Shown here one piece after another: positions 17,185 through 27,164 of a stretch of DNA of 64,000 nucleotides. The notes beneath the pieces were generated by a model. It saw nothing but the letters and a program-made list of their open reading frames with translations, had not been told where the DNA came from and searched no databases. The translations under genes were made by a program, and so were the position numbers. Origin of the DNA: [Clostridium] symbiosum (lineage in GTDB: Bacteria; Bacillota; Clostridia; Lachnospirales; Lachnospiraceae). Every line of letters begins with the position of its first letter. Position 1 is the stretch's first letter. The DNA lies in NCBI GenBank assembly GCA_021769625.1, contig JAETSN010000001.1, forward strand, positions 158,749 to 222,748. The letters run 5' to 3'.

Positions 17185-17571
17185 ATGGCTAAAGGACATA
17201 GAAGTCAGATTAAAAGAGAAAGAAATGCTCAGAAAGATACAAGACCTTCCGCTAAGTTATCTTACGCAAGGATTCCTGTACAGAAAGCATGCTTTGTATT
17301 AGATGCCATCAGAGGCAAAGATGTAACGAACGCTCTTGCGATCCTGGAGTACAATCCCAGATATGCATCCGGCGTTATCAAAAAATTACTGGAATCAGCA
17401 ATTGCCAATGCTGAAAACAACAACGGCATGAATGCGGCTAACCTTTATATAGAGGAGTGCTATGCAAGCAACGGTCCTATTATGAAACGTGTGAGACCCC
17501 GGGCACAGGGCAGGGCTTACAGAATCGAAAAGAAGATGAGCCATATCAAGATTGTGCTGAATGAGAAATAA
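17185..17571 (+). CDS. rplV: 50S ribosomal protein L22
   Basis: 128-aa L22, whose beta-hairpin lines the exit tunnel; macrolide resistance changes map there. The hairpin loop is present (GPIMKRVRPRAQGRAYRIEKK), along with ARIPVQKACFVLDAIRGKDV. SD AAAGGAGGTTTGAACT. Confidence 0.97.
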   Translation: MAKGHRSQIKRERNAQKDTRPSAKLSYARIPVQKACFVLDAIRGKDVTNALAILEYNPRYASGVIKKLLESAIANAENNNGMNAANLYIEECYASNGPIMKRVRPRAQGRAYRIEKKMSHIKIVLNEK

Positions 17572-17586
17572 TTAAGGGAGAGACTG

Positions 17587-17607
17587 ATGCCTGCAGGGAG
17601 CAGGCAT
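17587..17607 (+). other. Perfect hairpin between rplV and rpsC
   Basis: ATGCCTGC and GCAGGCAT form an 8-bp stem around AGGGA. No U-tract; the rpsC SD AAAGGAG follows about 8 bases later. Confidence 0.65.
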
Positions 17608-17630
17608 GGAAGAAAGGAGTTAAGTAATAT

Positions 17631-18287
17631 ATGGGACAGAAAGTTAATCCTCACGGCCTCAGAGTCGGTATTATTAAGGATTGGGATTCCAGATGGTATG
17701 CTGATGCTGAGTTTTCCGATTATCTGGTAGAAGACTATAATATCAGAAAATATCTGAAAAAGAAATTATACGCTGCCGGTATCTCCAAAATCGAAATCGA
17801 AAGAGCTTCCGACAGAGTAAAAGTTATCATTTATACAGCAAAACCCGGTGTTGTGATCGGTAAAGCAGGCGCGGAGATCGAAAAGACAAAAGCGGAACTC
17901 TCCAAACTGACGGACAAGAAGGTGCTGATCGATATCAAGGAGATCAAGGTGCCTGACAGGGATGCGCAGCTTGTTGCGGAGAATATCGCACAGCAGCTGG
18001 AAAACCGTGTGTCTTTCAGAAGAGCCATGAAATCCTGCATGGGCAGAACGATGAAAGCAAGGGCGCTGGGTATCAAGACGGCTGTTTCCGGACGTCTTGG
18101 CGGCGCGGATATTGCCCGTACAGAGTTCTACAGTGAAGGTACTATTCCGCTTCAGACGCTGAGAGCCGATATTGATTATGGTTTTGCGGAGGCAGATACC
18201 ACATACGGCAAAGTCGGTGTGAAAGTCTGGATCTACAAGGGCGAAGTACTTCCCGCTAAAGGAAATAAGGAAGGGAGCGAGAAATAA
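17631..18287 (+). CDS. rpsC: 30S ribosomal protein S3
   Basis: 218-aa S3 at the mRNA entry site. The N-terminal [20 protein letters not shown], the KH domain motif [14 protein letters not shown] with IDIKEIK, and the C-terminal [21 protein letters not shown] are all present. SD AAAGGAGTTAAGTAAT. Confidence 0.97.
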   Translation: MGQKVNPHGLRVGIIKDWDSRWYADAEFSDYLVEDYNIRKYLKKKLYAAGISKIEIERASDRVKVIIYTAKPGVVIGKAGAEIEKTKAELSKLTDKKVLIDIKEIKVPDRDAQLVAENIAQQLENRVSFRRAMKSCMGRTMKARALGIKTAVSGRLGGADIARTEFYSEGTIPLQTLRADIDYGFAEADTTYGKVGVKVWIYKGEVLPAKGNKEGSEK

Positions 18288-18289
18288 TT

Positions 18290-18727
18290 ATGTTAATGCC
18301 AAAAAGAGTAAAACGTCGTAAACAGTTCCGTGGTTCCATGGCAGGCAAACCTACCAGAGGTACAACGATTACCTATGGCGAATATGGTATTATCGCAACG
18401 GAACCGGCCTGGATAAAATCCAACCAGATCGAGGCAGCCCGTGTGGCTATGACCCGTTACGTGAAACGTGGCGGTAAAGTCTGGATCAAGATTTTCCCGG
18501 ATAAACCTGTAACAACAAAACCAGCAGAAACACGTATGGGTTCCGGTAAAGGTACTCTCGAATACTGGGTAGCAGTTGTTAAGCCGGGACGCGTGCTTTT
18601 CGAGATCGCAGGTGTGCCTGAGGATATAGCAAAAGAAGCGCTGCGTCTTGCAACACATAAGCTTCCATGTAAATGTAAAATTGTTTCTAAAGCAGACCTG
18701 GAAGGCGGTGCATCAAATGAAAACTAG
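18290..18727 (+). CDS. rplP: 50S ribosomal protein L16
   Basis: 145-aa L16 near the A-site and 5S contacts. [19 protein letters not shown] start, [22 protein letters not shown] and [15 protein letters not shown] are diagnostic. ATG at 18290, three bases after the rpsC stop; a second in-frame ATG at 18296 is possible. Overlaps rpmC by 11 bases. Confidence 0.97.
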   Translation: MLMPKRVKRRKQFRGSMAGKPTRGTTITYGEYGIIATEPAWIKSNQIEAARVAMTRYVKRGGKVWIKIFPDKPVTTKPAETRMGSGKGTLEYWVAVVKPGRVLFEIAGVPEDIAKEALRLATHKLPCKCKIVSKADLEGGASNEN

Positions 18728-18917
18728 TAAATATGTTGAAGATTTAAGGGCAAAGACATCTGCGGAATTAGCAGAGGAGTTGGTAGCTGCCAAGAAAGAA
18801 CTTTTCAATTTGAGGTTCCAGAACGCAACGAATCAGTTGGACAATACAGCAAGGATCAAAGAAGTGAGAAAGAACATTGCCCGTATTCAGACTGTGATCA
18901 CAGCAAAGGCAAACTAA
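18717..18917 (+). CDS. rpmC: 50S ribosomal protein L29
   Basis: 66 aa from ATG 18717 ([18 protein letters not shown]), inside the rplP end. [26 protein letters not shown] is the L29 core. The SD GGAAGGCGG lies within rplP, so expression should be coupled. The longer frame from 18648 is only rplP sequence out of frame. Confidence 0.95.
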   Translation: MKTSKYVEDLRAKTSAELAEELVAAKKELFNLRFQNATNQLDNTARIKEVRKNIARIQTVITAKAN

Positions 18918-18954
18918 ATAAGCGTATTGTATTAACTGGAAAGGAGAGCACATC

Positions 18955-19209
18955 GTGGAAAGAAATTTAAGAAAGACACGTACTGGCAAGGTTGTCAGCG
19001 ATAAAATGGATAAGACGATCGTTGTGGCGATTCAGAACAACGAAATGCATCCGCTTTACAACAAGATCGTAAAGAGAACTTACAAATTGAAAGCTCATGA
19101 CGAGAACAATGACTGTCATATCGGTGATACCGTGAAGGTTATGGAGACAAGGCCTCTGTCCAAGGACAAGAGATGGAGACTTGTTGAGATCGTTGAGCGT
19201 GCAAAGTAA
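18955..19209 (+). CDS. rpsQ: 30S ribosomal protein S17
   Basis: 84-aa S17 with GTG start at 18955 ([21 protein letters not shown]) after AAAGGAGAGCACATC. OB-fold sequence [27 protein letters not shown] and [20 protein letters not shown] are typical. Confidence 0.96.
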   Translation: MERNLRKTRTGKVVSDKMDKTIVVAIQNNEMHPLYNKIVKRTYKLKAHDENNDCHIGDTVKVMETRPLSKDKRWRLVEIVERAK

Positions 19210-19263
19210 TAGAGGTTAAAAAGCAGGCAGGACGATCAGGAACAAAGTGAAAGGAGAATCAAC

Positions 19264-19632
19264 ATGGTTCAGCAGGAAACCAGACTGAAAGTTGCCGATA
19301 ACACAGGTGCGAAAGAACTGCTTTGCATCAGGGTAATGGGCGGCTCTACAAGAAGATATGCAAGTATTGGTGATATAATCGTTGCTTCTGTTAAAGATGC
19401 AACACCAGGCGGCGTTGTGAAAAAGGGCGATGTAGTAAAAGCTGTTGTAGTGCGTACCGTAAAAGGCGCCCGCCGCAAAGATGGTTCTTACATCAGATTC
19501 GATGAAAATGCTGCTGTTATTATCAAAGATGACAAGACTCCGAGAGGGACCCGTATCTTTGGACCGGTAGCAAGAGAGCTTCGTGAGAAACAGTTTATGA
19601 AGATCGTTTCTCTGGCTCCGGAAGTATTATAG
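19264..19632 (+). CDS. rplN: 50S ribosomal protein L14
   Basis: 122-aa L14 at the subunit interface. [33 protein letters not shown], and the C-terminal [23 protein letters not shown] give certain identification. First gene of the spc section; SD AAAGGAGAATCAAC. Confidence 0.97.
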   Translation: MVQQETRLKVADNTGAKELLCIRVMGGSTRRYASIGDIIVASVKDATPGGVVKKGDVVKAVVVRTVKGARRKDGSYIRFDENAAVIIKDDKTPRGTRIFGPVARELREKQFMKIVSLAPEVL

Positions 19633-19646
19633 GAGGGATACCGGTT

Positions 19647-19958
19647 ATGGCAATGTTAAAGATCAAAAAAGGCGACACGGTTAAAGTGATCGCCGGAAAA
19701 GATAAAGACAAAGAAGGCAAAGTCCTTGAAATCGACCGCAAGAACGGCAGAGTGCTGGTAGAAGGCGTGAATATGGTCACAAAGCATATGAAACCCTCCG
19801 CAGCAAACGCCAACGGCGGTATCGTGCAGAGAGAAGCGATGATCGACATTTCCAATGTGATGTATGTGCACAAAGGAAAACCGACCAGAGTAGGTTTTAA
19901 GATGGATGGCGATAAGAAAGTACGTTTCGCCAAGTCCACAGGCGATGTGATCGATTAA
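19647..19958 (+). CDS. rplX: 50S ribosomal protein L24
   Basis: 103-aa L24, an early 23S assembly protein. KOW motif [36 protein letters not shown] is at residues 7-42, followed by KHMKPS and [33 protein letters not shown]. Confidence 0.97.
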   Translation: MAMLKIKKGDTVKVIAGKDKDKEGKVLEIDRKNGRVLVEGVNMVTKHMKPSAANANGGIVQREAMIDISNVMYVHKGKPTRVGFKMDGDKKVRFAKSTGDVID

Positions 19959-19973
19959 GGGAGGAGGGTAATC

Positions 19974-20513
19974 ATGAGCAGATTAAAAGATATGTACAAA
20001 GATGAGATCGTAGACGCTATGATCAAAAAATTTGGCTATAAAAATATCATGGAAGTTCCTAAAATCGACAAGATCGTTGTAAACATGGGCGTTGGTGAAG
20101 CAAAGGAAAATCCGAAGGTATTGGAAGCTGCTGTTGCTGATATGGAAAAGATCACAGGACAGCACGCCGTTATCACAAAGGCAAAAAAATCTATCGCTAA
20201 CTTTAAGATCAGGGAAGGACAGTCTATCGGCTGTAAGACAACTCTCCGCGGCGAGAAGATGTATGAGTTTCTGGATCGCCTGATCAATCTGGCGCTGCCC
20301 CGTGTGCGTGACTTCAGAGGCGTCAGCGCAAACGCGTTTGACGGAAGAGGCAACTACGCGCTGGGCATCAAGGAACAGATCATCTTTCCGGAGATCGAGT
20401 ATGACAAGATTGACAAAGTAAGAGGCATGGATATCATCATCGTAACGACTGCAAAGACGGATGAAGAAGCGCGTGAGTTACTGAGATTATTCAATATGCC
20501 CTATGAAAAATAA
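19974..20513 (+). CDS. rplE: 50S ribosomal protein L5
   Basis: 179-aa L5 that binds 5S rRNA and contacts P-site t[40 protein letters not shown] and [25 protein letters not shown] (split here for length) are conserved. SD GGAGGAGGGTAATC. Confidence 0.97.
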   Translation: MSRLKDMYKDEIVDAMIKKFGYKNIMEVPKIDKIVVNMGVGEAKENPKVLEAAVADMEKITGQHAVITKAKKSIANFKIREGQSIGCKTTLRGEKMYEFLDRLINLALPRVRDFRGVSANAFDGRGNYALGIKEQIIFPEIEYDKIDKVRGMDIIIVTTAKTDEEARELLRLFNMPYEK

Positions 20514-20528
20514 CAGGAGGTAAATTCC

Positions 20529-20714
20529 ATGGCTAAGACAGCGATGAAGATTAAACAGCAGCGTAAACCGAAGTTCTCCACGAGAGCTTACAGCCGCTGC
20601 AAGATTTGTGGTCGTCCCCACGCATATTTAAGGAAATACGGAATCTGCAGAATTTGCTTCCGTGAGTTGGCATATAAGGGCGAGATTCCCGGCGTAAAGA
20701 AATCAAGCTGGTAG
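20529..20714 (+). CDS. rpsZ: 30S ribosomal protein S14, zinc type
   Basis: 61-aa short, zinc-binding S14. The four ligands are visible as CKIC near residue 24 and CRIC near residue 40. Zinc-free S14 paralogues are about 90-100 aa and lack these cysteines. SD CAGGAGGTAAATTCC. Confidence 0.97.
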   Translation: MAKTAMKIKQQRKPKFSTRAYSRCKICGRPHAYLRKYGICRICFRELAYKGEIPGVKKSSW

Positions 20715-20755
20715 AAAAGCGTGATGAGTCAAAATGAAGAAGGAGGAAACTGACC

Positions 20756-21157
20756 ATGACAATGAGTGACCCTATTGCAGATATGCTTACAAGAATCCGT
20801 AATGCAAATACTGCAAAACATGATACAGTAGACGTACCCTCATCTAAAATGAAACTGGCTATCGCGCAGATTCTGTCAGATGAAGGTTATATTAAAAAGT
20901 ACGAAGTGATAGAAGGCGGTTCTTTCAACACGATCCGCATTACTCTGAAATACGGCGCAGACAGAAATGAAAAGATCATTTCCGGTATCAAGAGAATTTC
21001 CAAACCCGGTCTTCGCGTATATGCGGGTAAGGAAGATATGCCGAAGGTCCTGGGCGGTCTGGGGATCGCTATCGTTTCCACGAATCAGGGCGTTATCACA
21101 GACAAGAAAGCAAGAGAGTTAGGCGTAGGCGGCGAAGTGTTAGCATTTATATGGTAG
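20756..21157 (+). CDS. rpsH: 30S ribosomal protein S8
   Basis: 133-aa S8, a 16S central-domain binder; in E. coli it represses the spc operon. [18 protein letters not shown] and the C-terminal [35 protein letters not shown] (in parts) are typical. Its end lies next to the rplF SD. Confidence 0.97.
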   Translation: MTMSDPIADMLTRIRNANTAKHDTVDVPSSKMKLAIAQILSDEGYIKKYEVIEGGSFNTIRITLKYGADRNEKIISGIKRISKPGLRVYAGKEDMPKVLGGLGIAIVSTNQGVITDKKARELGVGGEVLAFIW

Positions 21158-21168
21158 GAGGTACGGGC

Positions 21169-21711
21169 ATGTCACGTATAGGAAGAATGCCAATCGCGAT
21201 TCCCGCAGGTGTTACTGTGGAAGTTGCAGAAAATAATAAAGTGACTGTAAAAGGTCCTAAAGGCACTCTGGAGAGAGTGCTTCCATCCGAGATGGAGATC
21301 AAGGTGGAGGGTGCGGTAGTTACCGTATCGAGACCGAATGACTTAAAGAAAATGAAATCTTTACACGGCCTGACAAGAACACTGATCCATAATATGGTAG
21401 TCGGTGTGACGGAAGGTTTCCAGAAGAAGCTGGAAGTAAACGGTGTAGGTTACAGGGCGGCAAAGGCGGGTAAGGTGCTTACCTTATCTCTCGGTTATTC
21501 CCACCCGGTTGAGATGACGGATCCCGAAGGCATTGAAACAGTGCTGGAAGGACAGAATGTGATCATCGTAAAAGGTATCGATAAAGAAAAAGTCGGCCAG
21601 TTTGCAGCTGAGATCAGAGATAAGAGGAGACCTGAACCTTATAAGGGCAAGGGTATCAAGTATGCTGACGAAGTGATCAGACGTAAAGTCGGCAAGACCG
21701 GTAAGAAATAA
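21169..21711 (+). CDS. rplF: 50S ribosomal protein L6
   Basis: 180 aa from ATG 21169 ([15 protein letters not shown]), placed after TAGGAGGTACGGGC; a frame opening at 21151 overlaps rpsH and is not the start. Near the GTPase centre. [25 protein letters not shown] and the C-terminal [16 protein letters not shown] are conserved. Confidence 0.97.
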   Translation: MSRIGRMPIAIPAGVTVEVAENNKVTVKGPKGTLERVLPSEMEIKVEGAVVTVSRPNDLKKMKSLHGLTRTLIHNMVVGVTEGFQKKLEVNGVGYRAAKAGKVLTLSLGYSHPVEMTDPEGIETVLEGQNVIIVKGIDKEKVGQFAAEIRDKRRPEPYKGKGIKYADEVIRRKVGKTGKK

Positions 21712-21731
21712 CAGATAAGGAGAGTGTAAAG

Positions 21732-22100
21732 ATGGTTAGTAAAAAATCAAGACAGGAAGTTCGTGCGAAAAAGCACAGAAGAATGCGTAACCGTTTATCC
21801 GGGACCGCTGCGAGACCTCGTCTTTCAGTGTTCAGAAGCAATAATCATATGTATGCTCAAATTATCGACGATACCGCAGGCGTAACGCTTGCATCCGCCT
21901 GCACGCTTGAAAAAGAGATAAAGGCTGAACTGGAGAAAACAAATAACGTTGATGCAGCGGCATATCTCGGAACGGTAATCGGTAAAAGAGCACTTGAAAA
22001 AGGTATTACAGCAGTTGTCTTTGACAGAGGCGGTTATATATACCAGGGTAAAGTAGCAGCGTTAGCTGATGCGGCCAGAGAAGCTGGCCTTACATTCTAG
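21732..22100 (+). CDS. rplR: 50S ribosomal protein L18
   Basis: 122-aa L18, which with L5 carries 5S rRNA into the 50S subunit. [24 protein letters not shown] start, [12 protein letters not shown] and [23 protein letters not shown] identify it. SD AAGGAGAGTGTAAAG. Confidence 0.97.
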   Translation: MVSKKSRQEVRAKKHRRMRNRLSGTAARPRLSVFRSNNHMYAQIIDDTAGVTLASACTLEKEIKAELEKTNNVDAAAYLGTVIGKRALEKGITAVVFDRGGYIYQGKVAALADAAREAGLTF

Positions 22101-22116
22101 GAAGGGAGAAACGTAC

Positions 22117-22626
22117 ATGAAGCGTACAATCATAGACATAAGCAACATGGAATTAACGGAAAAAGTTGTTACCATCAAACGTGTTACTAAGGTTGTAAAG
22201 GGCGGACGTAATATGCGTTTTACAGCTCTCGTGGTTGTTGGTGACGGCAATGGTCATGTAGGTGCCGGCCTGGGAAAAGCTACTGAAATCCCTGAGGCCA
22301 TCAGAAAAGGCAAAGAAGACGCTATCAAGAATCTGGTAAATGTTGCCATTGATGAAAATAACAGTATCACACATGATTTTATTGGAAAATATGGTTCTTC
22401 AGAGGTTCTTTTAAAGAGGGCTCCCGAAGGTACCGGTATCATAGCAGGCGGTCCTGCGCGTATCGTCTGCGAACTTGCAGGCATCAGGAACATCCGTACC
22501 AAATCTCTGGGTTCCAATAACAAACAGAACGTAGTTCTTGCAGCGATCTCAGGCTTAAGCCAGCTTAAGACTCCTGAGGAGGTTGCAAAAAGCCGCGGTA
22601 AATCCGTTGAAGAAGTTGTAAGCTAG
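22117..22626 (+). CDS. rpsE: 30S ribosomal protein S5
   Basis: 169 aa from ATG 22117 ([18 protein letters not shown]), after GAAGGGAGAAACGTAC. S5 lines the mRNA entry tunnel and affects fidelity. [22 protein letters not shown] and [20 protein letters not shown] are the family signatures. Confidence 0.97.
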   Translation: MKRTIIDISNMELTEKVVTIKRVTKVVKGGRNMRFTALVVVGDGNGHVGAGLGKATEIPEAIRKGKEDAIKNLVNVAIDENNSITHDFIGKYGSSEVLLKRAPEGTGIIAGGPARIVCELAGIRNIRTKSLGSNNKQNVVLAAISGLSQLKTPEEVAKSRGKSVEEVVS

Positions 22627-22642
22627 AAAGGAGGAGGCCAAA

Positions 22643-22831
22643 ATGGCAGATAATAAAATGTTAAAGATTACTTTGGTGAAATCTCCTATTGGTGCGATCC
22701 CCAAGCAGCGTGCAACTGTTGCTGCAATGGGGCTTCGGAAAATGCATCAGACAGTGGAAATGCCTGATAACGGAGCAACCAGAGGCATGATTCAGAGAGT
22801 AAGACACTTAGTAAAAGTAGAAGAAGCTTAA
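22643..22831 (+). CDS. rpmD: 50S ribosomal protein L30
   Basis: 62-aa L30. [20 protein letters not shown] and [20 protein letters not shown] give the fold. SD AAAGGAGGAGGCCAAA. Confidence 0.96.
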   Translation: MADNKMLKITLVKSPIGAIPKQRATVAAMGLRKMHQTVEMPDNGATRGMIQRVRHLVKVEEA

Positions 22832-22853
22832 TAGAGAAGGAGGTGTCATCAGG

Positions 22854-23294
22854 ATGGATTTATCTAACTTGAGACCTGCGGAAGGTTCCAAACACAGCGA
22901 TAATTTTAGAAGAGGCCGTGGACACGGTTCAGGTAACGGCAAGACAGCCGGTAAAGGCCATAAGGGGCAGAAGGCTCGTTCCGGAGCGCCCAGGATCGGC
23001 TTTGAAGGCGGTCAGATGCCTTTATACAGACGTCTTCCTAAGAGAGGCTTTAAAAACAGAAACAGAAAAGAGATCGTAGGCATTAATATCGGCGCTCTTG
23101 AAGTATTTGAGAATGACTCTGTAGTAGATGTACAGGCATTGATGGACAGAGGCATTGTAAAGAATCCCAGAGATGGTGTGAAAATCCTTGGAAACGGAGA
23201 ACTTACCAAAAAGCTGAATGTTAAGGCAAATGCTTTCAGCGCATCTGCGGCTGAAAAAATTCAGGCACTTGGTGGAACAACAGAGGTATTGTAA
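22854..23294 (+). CDS. rplO: 50S ribosomal protein L15
   Basis: 146-aa L15. [38 protein letters not shown] and [17 protein letters not shown] are diagnostic. Its stop overlaps the secY ATG (TAATG). Confidence 0.97.
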   Translation: MDLSNLRPAEGSKHSDNFRRGRGHGSGNGKTAGKGHKGQKARSGAPRIGFEGGQMPLYRRLPKRGFKNRNRKEIVGINIGALEVFENDSVVDVQALMDRGIVKNPRDGVKILGNGELTKKLNVKANAFSASAAEKIQALGGTTEVL

Positions 23295-24610
23295 TGCTTA
23301 CAACATTAAAAAATGCATTTAAAGTAAAGGAAATCAGAAAGAGAGTTCTCTATACGCTGGGAATGCTTGTGGTCATCAGACTTGCATCCCAGCTCCCCGT
23401 ACCGGGAGTAAACAGAGACTATTTTGCGAACTGGTTTGCCCAGCAGACAGGAGATGCATTTAATCTCTTTGATGCGTTTACAGGCGGCTCGTTTTCGAGC
23501 ATGTCGATCATTGCGCTCAACATCACGCCTTATATCACATCTTCGATCATCATACAGCTTTTGACGATCGCGATCCCGAAGCTGGAGGAGATGCAGAAGG
23601 ACGGAGAAGAGGGCAGAAAGAAGATCACGGCGATCACCCGTTATGTTACGGTGGCACTGGCAGTGATCGAATCCGGCGCTATGGCGATCGGCTTTGGCAG
23701 ACGCGGGCTTTTGCAAAATTACAATGCACTGAATGTTATTGCGGTGATCGTTGCACTTACGGCCGGCAGTGCATTTCTGATGTGGATCGGTGAGCAGATC
23801 ACAGAAAAGGGAATCGGAAACGGTATCTCTGTTGTCCTGACGATCAATATCGTTTCCAGACTGCCGCAGGATATTACCGCGCTGTTCAGCCAGTTTGTAT
23901 TCGGCAAGGAGATCGCGCCGGCAGTGGTTGCCGCAGTGATCATCATTGCCGTGATCATTTTAATGGTAGTACTCGTTATCGTACTGAATTCCGGAATACG
24001 CAAGATCCCGGTACAGTATGCGAAGAAGATGCAGGGCAGGAAAATGTATGGAGGAAACTCCAGCAACATTCCGCTGAAGATCAATACGGCGGGCGTTATC
24101 CCGGTTATCTTTGCATCTTCCCTTATGCAGTTTCCTGTGATCATCTGCTCCCTTTTAGGGGTGAGCGGCGGCACAGGCTTTGGCGGCAAGGTATTGAGAG
24201 CACTCAGTTCGAGCAACTGGTGCAGACCGAGTGAGCCGCTCTACAGCATCGGCCTTGTATTATATATTGCACTGGTAATATTCTTTGCTTACTTCTATAC
24301 ATCCATCACGTTCAATCCGATAGAGATTGCGGAGAATATGAAGAAGCAGGGCGGGTTTATTCCGGGCATCAGACCGGGCAGACCGACCAGCGAGTATCTG
24401 TCGAAGATCCTGAATTATATCATCTTCATCGGTGCCTGCGGACTTACGATCGTATGTGTACTGCCGTTTTTCTTTAACGGCGCGTTCGGCGCGAGCGTAT
24501 CCTTCGGCGGCACAAGCCTGATCATTATTGTCAGCGTTATCGTGGAGACGTTGAAACAGGTGGAATCATTGATGCTGGTTCGCAATTACAAAGGATTTTT
24601 AAACGATTGA
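23294..24610 (+). CDS. secY: Protein translocase subunit SecY
   Basis: 438-aa channel-forming subunit of the SecYEG translocon in the cytoplasmic membrane, with ten predicted spans. Visible: the plug-region start LPVPGVNRDYFANWF, ALNITPYITSSIIIQLLTIAIP (in parts), the basic loop RKIPVQYAKKMQGRKMYGG that contacts SecA and the ribosome, and IRPGRPTSEYLSKILN. Coupled to rplO by overlapping stop and start. Confidence 0.97.
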   Translation: MLTTLKNAFKVKEIRKRVLYTLGMLVVIRLASQLPVPGVNRDYFANWFAQQTGDAFNLFDAFTGGSFSSMSIIALNITPYITSSIIIQLLTIAIPKLEEMQKDGEEGRKKITAITRYVTVALAVIESGAMAIGFGRRGLLQNYNALNVIAVIVALTAGSAFLMWIGEQITEKGIGNGISVVLTINIVSRLPQDITALFSQFVFGKEIAPAVVAAVIIIAVIILMVVLVIVLNSGIRKIPVQYAKKMQGRKMYGGNSSNIPLKINTAGVIPVIFASSLMQFPVIICSLLGVSGGTGFGGKVLRALSSSNWCRPSEPLYSIGLVLYIALVIFFAYFYTSITFNPIEIAENMKKQGGFIPGIRPGRPTSEYLSKILNYIIFIGACGLTIVCVLPFFFNGAFGASVSFGGTSLIIIVSVIVETLKQVESLMLVRNYKGFLND

Positions 24611-24636
24611 TAAAAAGCAGCGGCTATAGGCCATGA

Positions 24637-24664
24637 TATGGGATGGGGAATACCTCATCCCATA
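24637..24664 (+). other. Perfect hairpin between secY and adk
   Basis: TATGGGATG (24637-24645) and CATCCCATA (24656-24664) pair perfectly with a 10-base loop. There is no U-tract. It is another member of the gene-spacing hairpins of this operon. Confidence 0.6.
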
Positions 24665-24707
24665 ATCCAGTGAAGAAGGTTTAAACCCAGGTTATGGAGG
24701 TTTGTCA

Positions 24708-25349
24708 ATGAAAATTATAATGTTAGGGGCACCCGGAGCGGGAAAAGGAACACAGGCACATATGATAGCGGAGAAGTATCATCTGCCGCATGTTTCCACA
24801 GGGGATATTTTTCGTGCAAATATCAAAAACGGCACAGAACTCGGCAAAGAAGCAAAGGGCTACATGGACCGCGGCGAACTTGTGCCGGATGAGCTGACGG
24901 TCAGGATCCTTTTGGACAGAGTGGCTCAGGATGATTGTAAGAACGGATATATTCTGGACGGTTTTCCGAGAAATATCCCGCAGGCTGAAGTTCTGGAAAA
25001 AGAACTTGAAAAACTCGGCGACAAGATCGATGTGGCGATCGACATGGAAGTGCCGGATGAGAGTATCATCAGGAGAATGTCGGGAAGGCGCGCATGCGTA
25101 TCCTGCGGCGCGACTTATCATATCGTAAATGTGCCGCCGAAAAAGGAAGGGGTATGTGACGTCTGCGGGGAAGCGCTTGTTCTTCGCGACGATGACAAAG
25201 AAGAAACAGTACAGAAGCGTCTGGACGTTTATCATGAACAGACGCAGCCGCTGATCGATTTCTACACAAAGAAGGGTATTTTGAAGACGGTGGACGGCAC
25301 ACAGGATATGATGGATGTATTTCAAACTATTACGAAAATTCTGGAATAG
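24708..25349 (+). CDS. adk: Adenylate kinase
   Basis: 213-aa enzyme for ATP + AMP = 2 ADP. P-loop GAPGAGKGT at residue 7 on; AMP-site [20 protein letters not shown]; and a long LID that carries a Cys4 zinc site (CVSC ... CDVC), common in Gram-positive anaerobes. I chose ATG 24708 (MKIIMLG) with SD TGGAGG seven bases before it, not the TTG at 24702. Confidence 0.97.
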   Translation: MKIIMLGAPGAGKGTQAHMIAEKYHLPHVSTGDIFRANIKNGTELGKEAKGYMDRGELVPDELTVRILLDRVAQDDCKNGYILDGFPRNIPQAEVLEKELEKLGDKIDVAIDMEVPDESIIRRMSGRRACVSCGATYHIVNVPPKKEGVCDVCGEALVLRDDDKEETVQKRLDVYHEQTQPLIDFYTKKGILKTVDGTQDMMDVFQTITKILE

Positions 25350-25376
25350 ATATATAGATTAAAGAAGGCATGGGCA

Positions 25377-26135
25377 ATGGCAGTTAGTGTAAAATCGGCA
25401 AGGGAAATTGAGCTTATGCGGGAGTCGTGCAGGCTCCTTGAAATAGTACATGACGAACTGGGAAAAATGATCAGGCCGGGTATCTCCACGTTGGATATCG
25501 ATGAAGCGGGGGATAAGATGATCCGGGAGATGGGCTGTATACCGAATTTTAAAAATTACAACGGTTATCCGGCATCCATCTGTGTTTCGGTCAACGATGA
25601 AGTGGTGCACGGGATTCCCCATAAGGACAGGATCCTGCTGGACGGCGATATTGTAAGCCTGGATGCCGGGCTGATCTACAAAGGGTATCATTCCGACGCG
25701 GCAAGGACACATGCGGTGGGAGAGATCAGCCAGGAGGCGAGACTTCTAATAGAAAGAACCCGCCAGAGTTTTTTCGAAGGGATCAAAAAGGCAAGGGCGG
25801 GCGCCCATCTCCATGATATCTCCAATGCGATAGACAGTTATATCAGTCAGTTCGGATACGGGATAGTCAGGGATCTTGTGGGACACGGTATCGGAACTTC
25901 CCTGCACGAGGATCCGCAGATCCCGAACTTCAGGCAGAGAAGAAAAGGGATCAGGCTGGTACCCGGCATGACGCTGGCGGTGGAGCCCATGATCAATCTG
26001 GGGCGTGCCGATGTGGAATGGCTGGACGATGACTGGACAGTCGTGACGGAAGATGGAAGTATTTCGGCTCATTATGAAAATACGATCCTGATCACGGAGG
26101 GAGAGCCGGAGATTTTGACGCTCAGTCATGATTAA
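25377..26135 (+). CDS. map: Methionine aminopeptidase, type I
   Basis: 252-aa di-metal peptidase that removes the initiator Met. The five metal ligands can be read: two Asp in LDAGLIYKGYHSDAART, His in GHGIGTSLHEDPQIPNF, Glu in AVEPMINLG, and Glu in YENTILIT. SD AAGAAGGCATGGGCA is weak. Follows adk and precedes structured element B. Confidence 0.97.
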   Translation: MAVSVKSAREIELMRESCRLLEIVHDELGKMIRPGISTLDIDEAGDKMIREMGCIPNFKNYNGYPASICVSVNDEVVHGIPHKDRILLDGDIVSLDAGLIYKGYHSDAARTHAVGEISQEARLLIERTRQSFFEGIKKARAGAHLHDISNAIDSYISQFGYGIVRDLVGHGIGTSLHEDPQIPNFRQRRKGIRLVPGMTLAVEPMINLGRADVEWLDDDWTVVTEDGSISAHYENTILITEGEPEILTLSHD

Positions 26136-26164
26136 TGATTGCCGGATTTGGAAAAGTGTTTGCC

Positions 26165-26307
26165 GGACGCCGGGAGGAAAATCAAATCCTCCGTCGTCAC
26201 GCTTGCGCTCCGGGCTGCAACGTAGCGGTACTAGGCTCGTGAGGGACCTCGCCAAGTGCCGACGTTGCTGCAGGGACTCCTTGAGGATTTGATTTTCCTC
26301 CCGGCTG
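26165..26307 (+). repeat. Structured dispersed element, copy B
   Basis: 143 bp, plus orientation, after map. It begins GGACGCC and ends CCGGCTG. It has the same outer stem as copy A, the second stem GCAACGT / ACGTTGC, and the core ACTAGGCTCGTGAGG / CCTCGCCAAGT. Relative to copy A, an A-T pair of the core stem is G-C here, a compensatory change. No ORF. Confidence 0.85.
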
Positions 26308-26435
26308 GGTGTTGAACTGGCCGCATTGTATTGAGCAGAATTTTGAGCCGGGCATAGCTAAGAGCAATTACACTGGTTGGTGAAGTTATTCGCTGATTCC
26401 TGATTGGCAAAAGCAAATAGATAAGGGTGAGTTAC

Positions 26436-26738
26436 ATGGAGAATATGCCGGAAAAATTCTGTGGAACTGGAAAAAGAATGACAGGTTGTTTTGCAATATC
26501 CCTTGCGGGGCATGATCGAGATAAAGTATATTTGATCGTCGGAGAAGAGGAAGAGTATGTTTATCTTGCGGATGGGAAAATAAGATCCTGCGGGAATCCG
26601 AAAAAGAAAAATAAGAAGCATATCCAGATAATAAAGAAATATAAAAATCCCGCGGTGGCGGAAAAGCTGCTTCGGGGGGAAAGCATTGATGTGAGTATCA
26701 TTATTCAGGAGGTTAAAGCATGTCAAAAGCAGATGTAA
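26436..26738 (+). CDS. KOW-domain RNA-binding protein (L14e-like)
   Basis: 100 aa from ATG 26436 ([19 protein letters not shown]), with AAGGGTGA as SD; the GTG at 26427 is less likely because it lies inside that [29 protein letters not shown] is the KOW/SH3-like barrel seen in small proteins placed between map and infA in many Clostridia. The C-terminal half is basic, as for RNA binding. Its end overlaps infA by 19 bases. Exact role in the ribosome is not established from sequence. Confidence 0.8.
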   Translation: MENMPEKFCGTGKRMTGCFAISLAGHDRDKVYLIVGEEEEYVYLADGKIRSCGNPKKKNKKHIQIIKKYKNPAVAEKLLRGESIDVSIIIQEVKACQKQM

Positions 26739-26938
26739 TCGAAATTGAAGGAACTGTGGTGGAAAAACTCCCCAATACGATGTTTCAGGTGGAGCTGGAA
26801 AACGGACACAAGGTACTGGCGCATATCAGCGGCAAGCTGAGGCAGAATTTTATCCGTATCCTGCCCGGCGACAGGGTGACATTGGAGCTTTCTCCCTACG
26901 ACCTTTCCAAAGGAAGAATCATCTGGAGGGATAAGTAA
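26720..26938 (+). CDS. infA: Translation initiation factor IF-1
   Basis: 72-aa S1-like OB fold that occupies the A site during initiation. [38 protein letters not shown], and [28 protein letters not shown] (in parts) are diagnostic. SD AGGAGGTTAAAGC lies in the end of the KOW gene. Confidence 0.97.
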   Translation: MSKADVIEIEGTVVEKLPNTMFQVELENGHKVLAHISGKLRQNFIRILPGDRVTLELSPYDLSKGRIIWRDK

Positions 26939-26978
26939 GAAGTTTCCCGTAAAATAAGGATTTTCCGATAATTTATAC

Positions 26979-27007
26979 TTGCATTAACAGTGCGGATATG
27001 ATACAAT
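26979..27007 (+). promoter_or_regulatory. Internal sigma-A promoter before rpmJ
   Basis: TTGCAT (26979-26984), 17 bases, TACAAT (27002-27007): the same hexamers and spacing as the S10 promoter. It would give rpmJ-rpsM-rpsK-rpsD-rpoA-rplQ a separate start. Confidence 0.75.
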
Positions 27008-27039
27008 GAAAAACGGTCTTTTTGAAAGGAGGGAACACG

Positions 27040-27153
27040 ATGAAGGTTAGATCATCAGTAAAACCGATTTGCGAAAAGTGCAAAGTTATTAAGAGAAAAG
27101 GAAAAATAAGAATAATCTGTGAGAATCCAAAGCATAAACAGGTACAGGGCTGA
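27040..27153 (+). CDS. rpmJ: 50S ribosomal protein L36
   Basis: 37 aa: starts [19 protein letters not shown] and ends NPKHKQVQG. The zinc ligands are CEKC, a later Cys (RIICENPKH) and the His. Normal length for L36. SD AAAGGAGGGAACACG. It is too short for an ordinary ORF screen. Confidence 0.96.
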   Translation: MKVRSSVKPICEKCKVIKRKGKIRIICENPKHKQVQG

Positions 27154-27164
27154 GAGCCTGTTCC

